From contig JADLCG010000089.1 of NCBI GenBank assembly GCA_020847355.1, forward strand, positions 1-5,853: a DNA stretch of 5,853 nucleotides. Reading direction: 5' to 3'. The translations under genes and the position numbers were made by a program. The stretch is from Anaerolineales bacterium. Its GTDB lineage: Bacteria; Chloroflexota; Anaerolineae; Anaerolineales; Villigracilaceae. The notes under the pieces were generated by a model, which made no database searches, was not told the origin of the DNA, and saw nothing but the letters and a program-made list of their open reading frames with translations. Shown in pieces: positions 4,993 to 5,853 of the stretch. Position 1 is the first letter of the stretch, and each line of letters starts with the position of its first letter.

Positions 4993-5853
4993 TTATTTGC
5001 CCAAAGCGGCAATATATTGTTCCTGAATGGTGGCATTCACCTCTTCCGGAGTCAATTCTTCGGTGACGAGTTTGCCGAGCGCATCTTGCATGATGGTGGA
5101 AAGTTTAGCCGATTCAAAGATACCAGCGAAACCAACGCCGTATTGAGAAGCCAATTCGGCTTCGCGTTTTAATTGTGGGGAGTCGGTCACGTAACCATAT
5201 TGAGAATCGTTACGAGCGGGGATCAAGCTCATCGTGGAGTTCCACTTGTTGTTGGCTTCCTTGCTGAAAGCAAGTTTCAACCATTCAGCGGCGAGTTCTT
5301 TGTTGGGGCTGTAATCCGCAACGGCTAACCAGTCGTTGAACGCTAAAACAACCGGCTTGCTGTTGGGGAAGTTAGCGGGATCGCCATAGAAAGGATCAAT
5401 GGTGATGTTGTCCCAGATCGGGCGATCGAAGGCAGGAGCGGCCCAACCGGAGTGAGCTAAACAAACGCCGCCGTTGTCTTTTTGAGTGGCGTCGTCCTTG
5501 TCAATCACCGAGCCTTGACCAGCGGGTAAAGAGCCAACCGCATTGGCGGCAGGTCCGTAGGTGGCTTGGCGCATCTTGAGGATGTATTCGGTGGTCGCTA
5601 AAGCTTCAGGTGAATCGAAGTTCGGGGTGCCGTCGGCTTTGTAGAGTTGACCGCCCAAGGAGTAGTACACCAAGAGCCAGAATTGCCAATCAGCCATCGA
5701 GCCGGAATCAACCGGGATCAAAGCTTGTTGAGAAAGGGAGTTGGTCGCGGAATCAATCTTGGTCAATTGGGTGGCGAATTTTTCCCATTCAGCGAAATCT
5801 TTCGGGGTGCCGGTGGTCCAGCCGCCAGCTTCCATCAAGTCGGTGCGGCAGAA
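4993..5853 (-). CDS. Family 1 extracellular sugar-binding protein of an ABC importer (C-terminal part)
   Basis: The C-terminal 286 codons of a periplasmic or lipid-anchored solute-binding protein; the frame is open to the right edge (it reads FCRTDLMEAGGW), so the signal peptide and perhaps 130-150 residues are missing. Visible hallmarks of the MalE/UgpB-like family are the F-C-R-T-D-L segment followed by TPKDFAEWEKFATQLT, the aromatic run DWQFWLLVYYSLGGQLY (55-71), and FDSPEALATTEYI (79-91). The late motif NDWLAVADYSPNKELAAEWLKLAFSKEANNKW follows (173-204), then a closing helix ending in YIAALGK. It binds the sugar outside the membrane and delivers it to the two permeases downstream. The early tryptophan and tyrosine residues are plausible sugar-stacking residues. 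The substrate is inferred from the GH3 and SIS genes only. It is the most upstream gene of the operon visible here; a hairpin follows its stop codon. Confidence 0.92.
   Translation of the reverse strand, partial: FCRTDLMEAGGWTTGTPKDFAEWEKFATQLTKIDSATNSLSQQALIPVDSGSMADWQFWLLVYYSLGGQLYKADGTPNFDSPEALATTEYILKMRQATYGPAANAVGSLPAGQGSVIDKDDATQKDNGGVCLAHSGWAAPAFDRPIWDNITIDPFYGDPANFPNSKPVVLAFNDWLAVADYSPNKELAAEWLKLAFSKEANNKWNSTMSLIPARNDSQYGYVTDSPQLKREAELASQYGVGFAGIFESAKLSTIMQDALGKLVTEELTPEEVNATIQEQYIAALGK

Noticed and set aside
5833..5838. Start codon of the binding-protein gene at 5838 or 5835
   Set aside because: The TTG and ATG here lie inside a conserved stretch of the family and the frame stays open to the window edge, so the gene is truncated by the window rather than starting here.

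Overview
This window holds most of one minus-strand operon for taking up and breaking down an amino-sugar oligosaccharide, plus the 5' end of an unrelated minus-strand gene beyond its terminator. The base composition is moderate. The set of genes (family 1 solute-binding protein, MalF/MalG-type permeases, NagZ-type GH3, SIS-domain sugar isomerase/deaminase) is typical of heterotrophic bacteria. My impression is a Chloroflexota (Anaerolineae-like) genome, but nothing in the window proves this. I see no mobile element, RNA gene, CRISPR array or phage gene.

Layout in transcription order (right to left). First is the C-terminal 286 codons of an extracellular sugar-binding protein (4993-5853, cut by the window edge). 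Next is a 110-bp spacer with a perfect 14-bp inverted repeat. Then come a MalF-type permease (3728-4882), a MalG-type permease (2874-3716), a cytoplasmic GH3 beta-N-acetylhexosaminidase (1283-2872, GTG start) and a SIS-domain protein resembling glucosamine-6-phosphate deaminase/isomerase (244-1281). A strong Rho-independent terminator (212-240) lies just after the SIS stop codon. The last four genes are packed with 11, 1 and 1 nt between them, so they are almost certainly cotranscribed and probably translationally coupled. Beyond the terminator, a good promoter (161-188) and ribosome binding site drive a separate gene that leaves the window at position 1.

How they would work together (inference): the binding protein and two permeases import a GlcNAc-containing disaccharide or oligosaccharide (chitin- or peptidoglycan-derived). 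The GH3 enzyme, which has no signal peptide, releases GlcNAc in the cytoplasm. After phosphorylation and deacetylation by enzymes encoded elsewhere, the SIS protein would convert glucosamine-6-phosphate to fructose-6-phosphate. The transport ATPase, a GlcNAc kinase and NagA are not in the window. The operon promoter and any operator lie off the right edge.

The system is a recognisable type, not a new one. The points worth a second look are the intercistronic hairpin, an apparent internal repeat and extra N-terminal helix in the MalF-type permease, and the question of whether the GH3 enzyme is a hydrolase or a phosphorylase.
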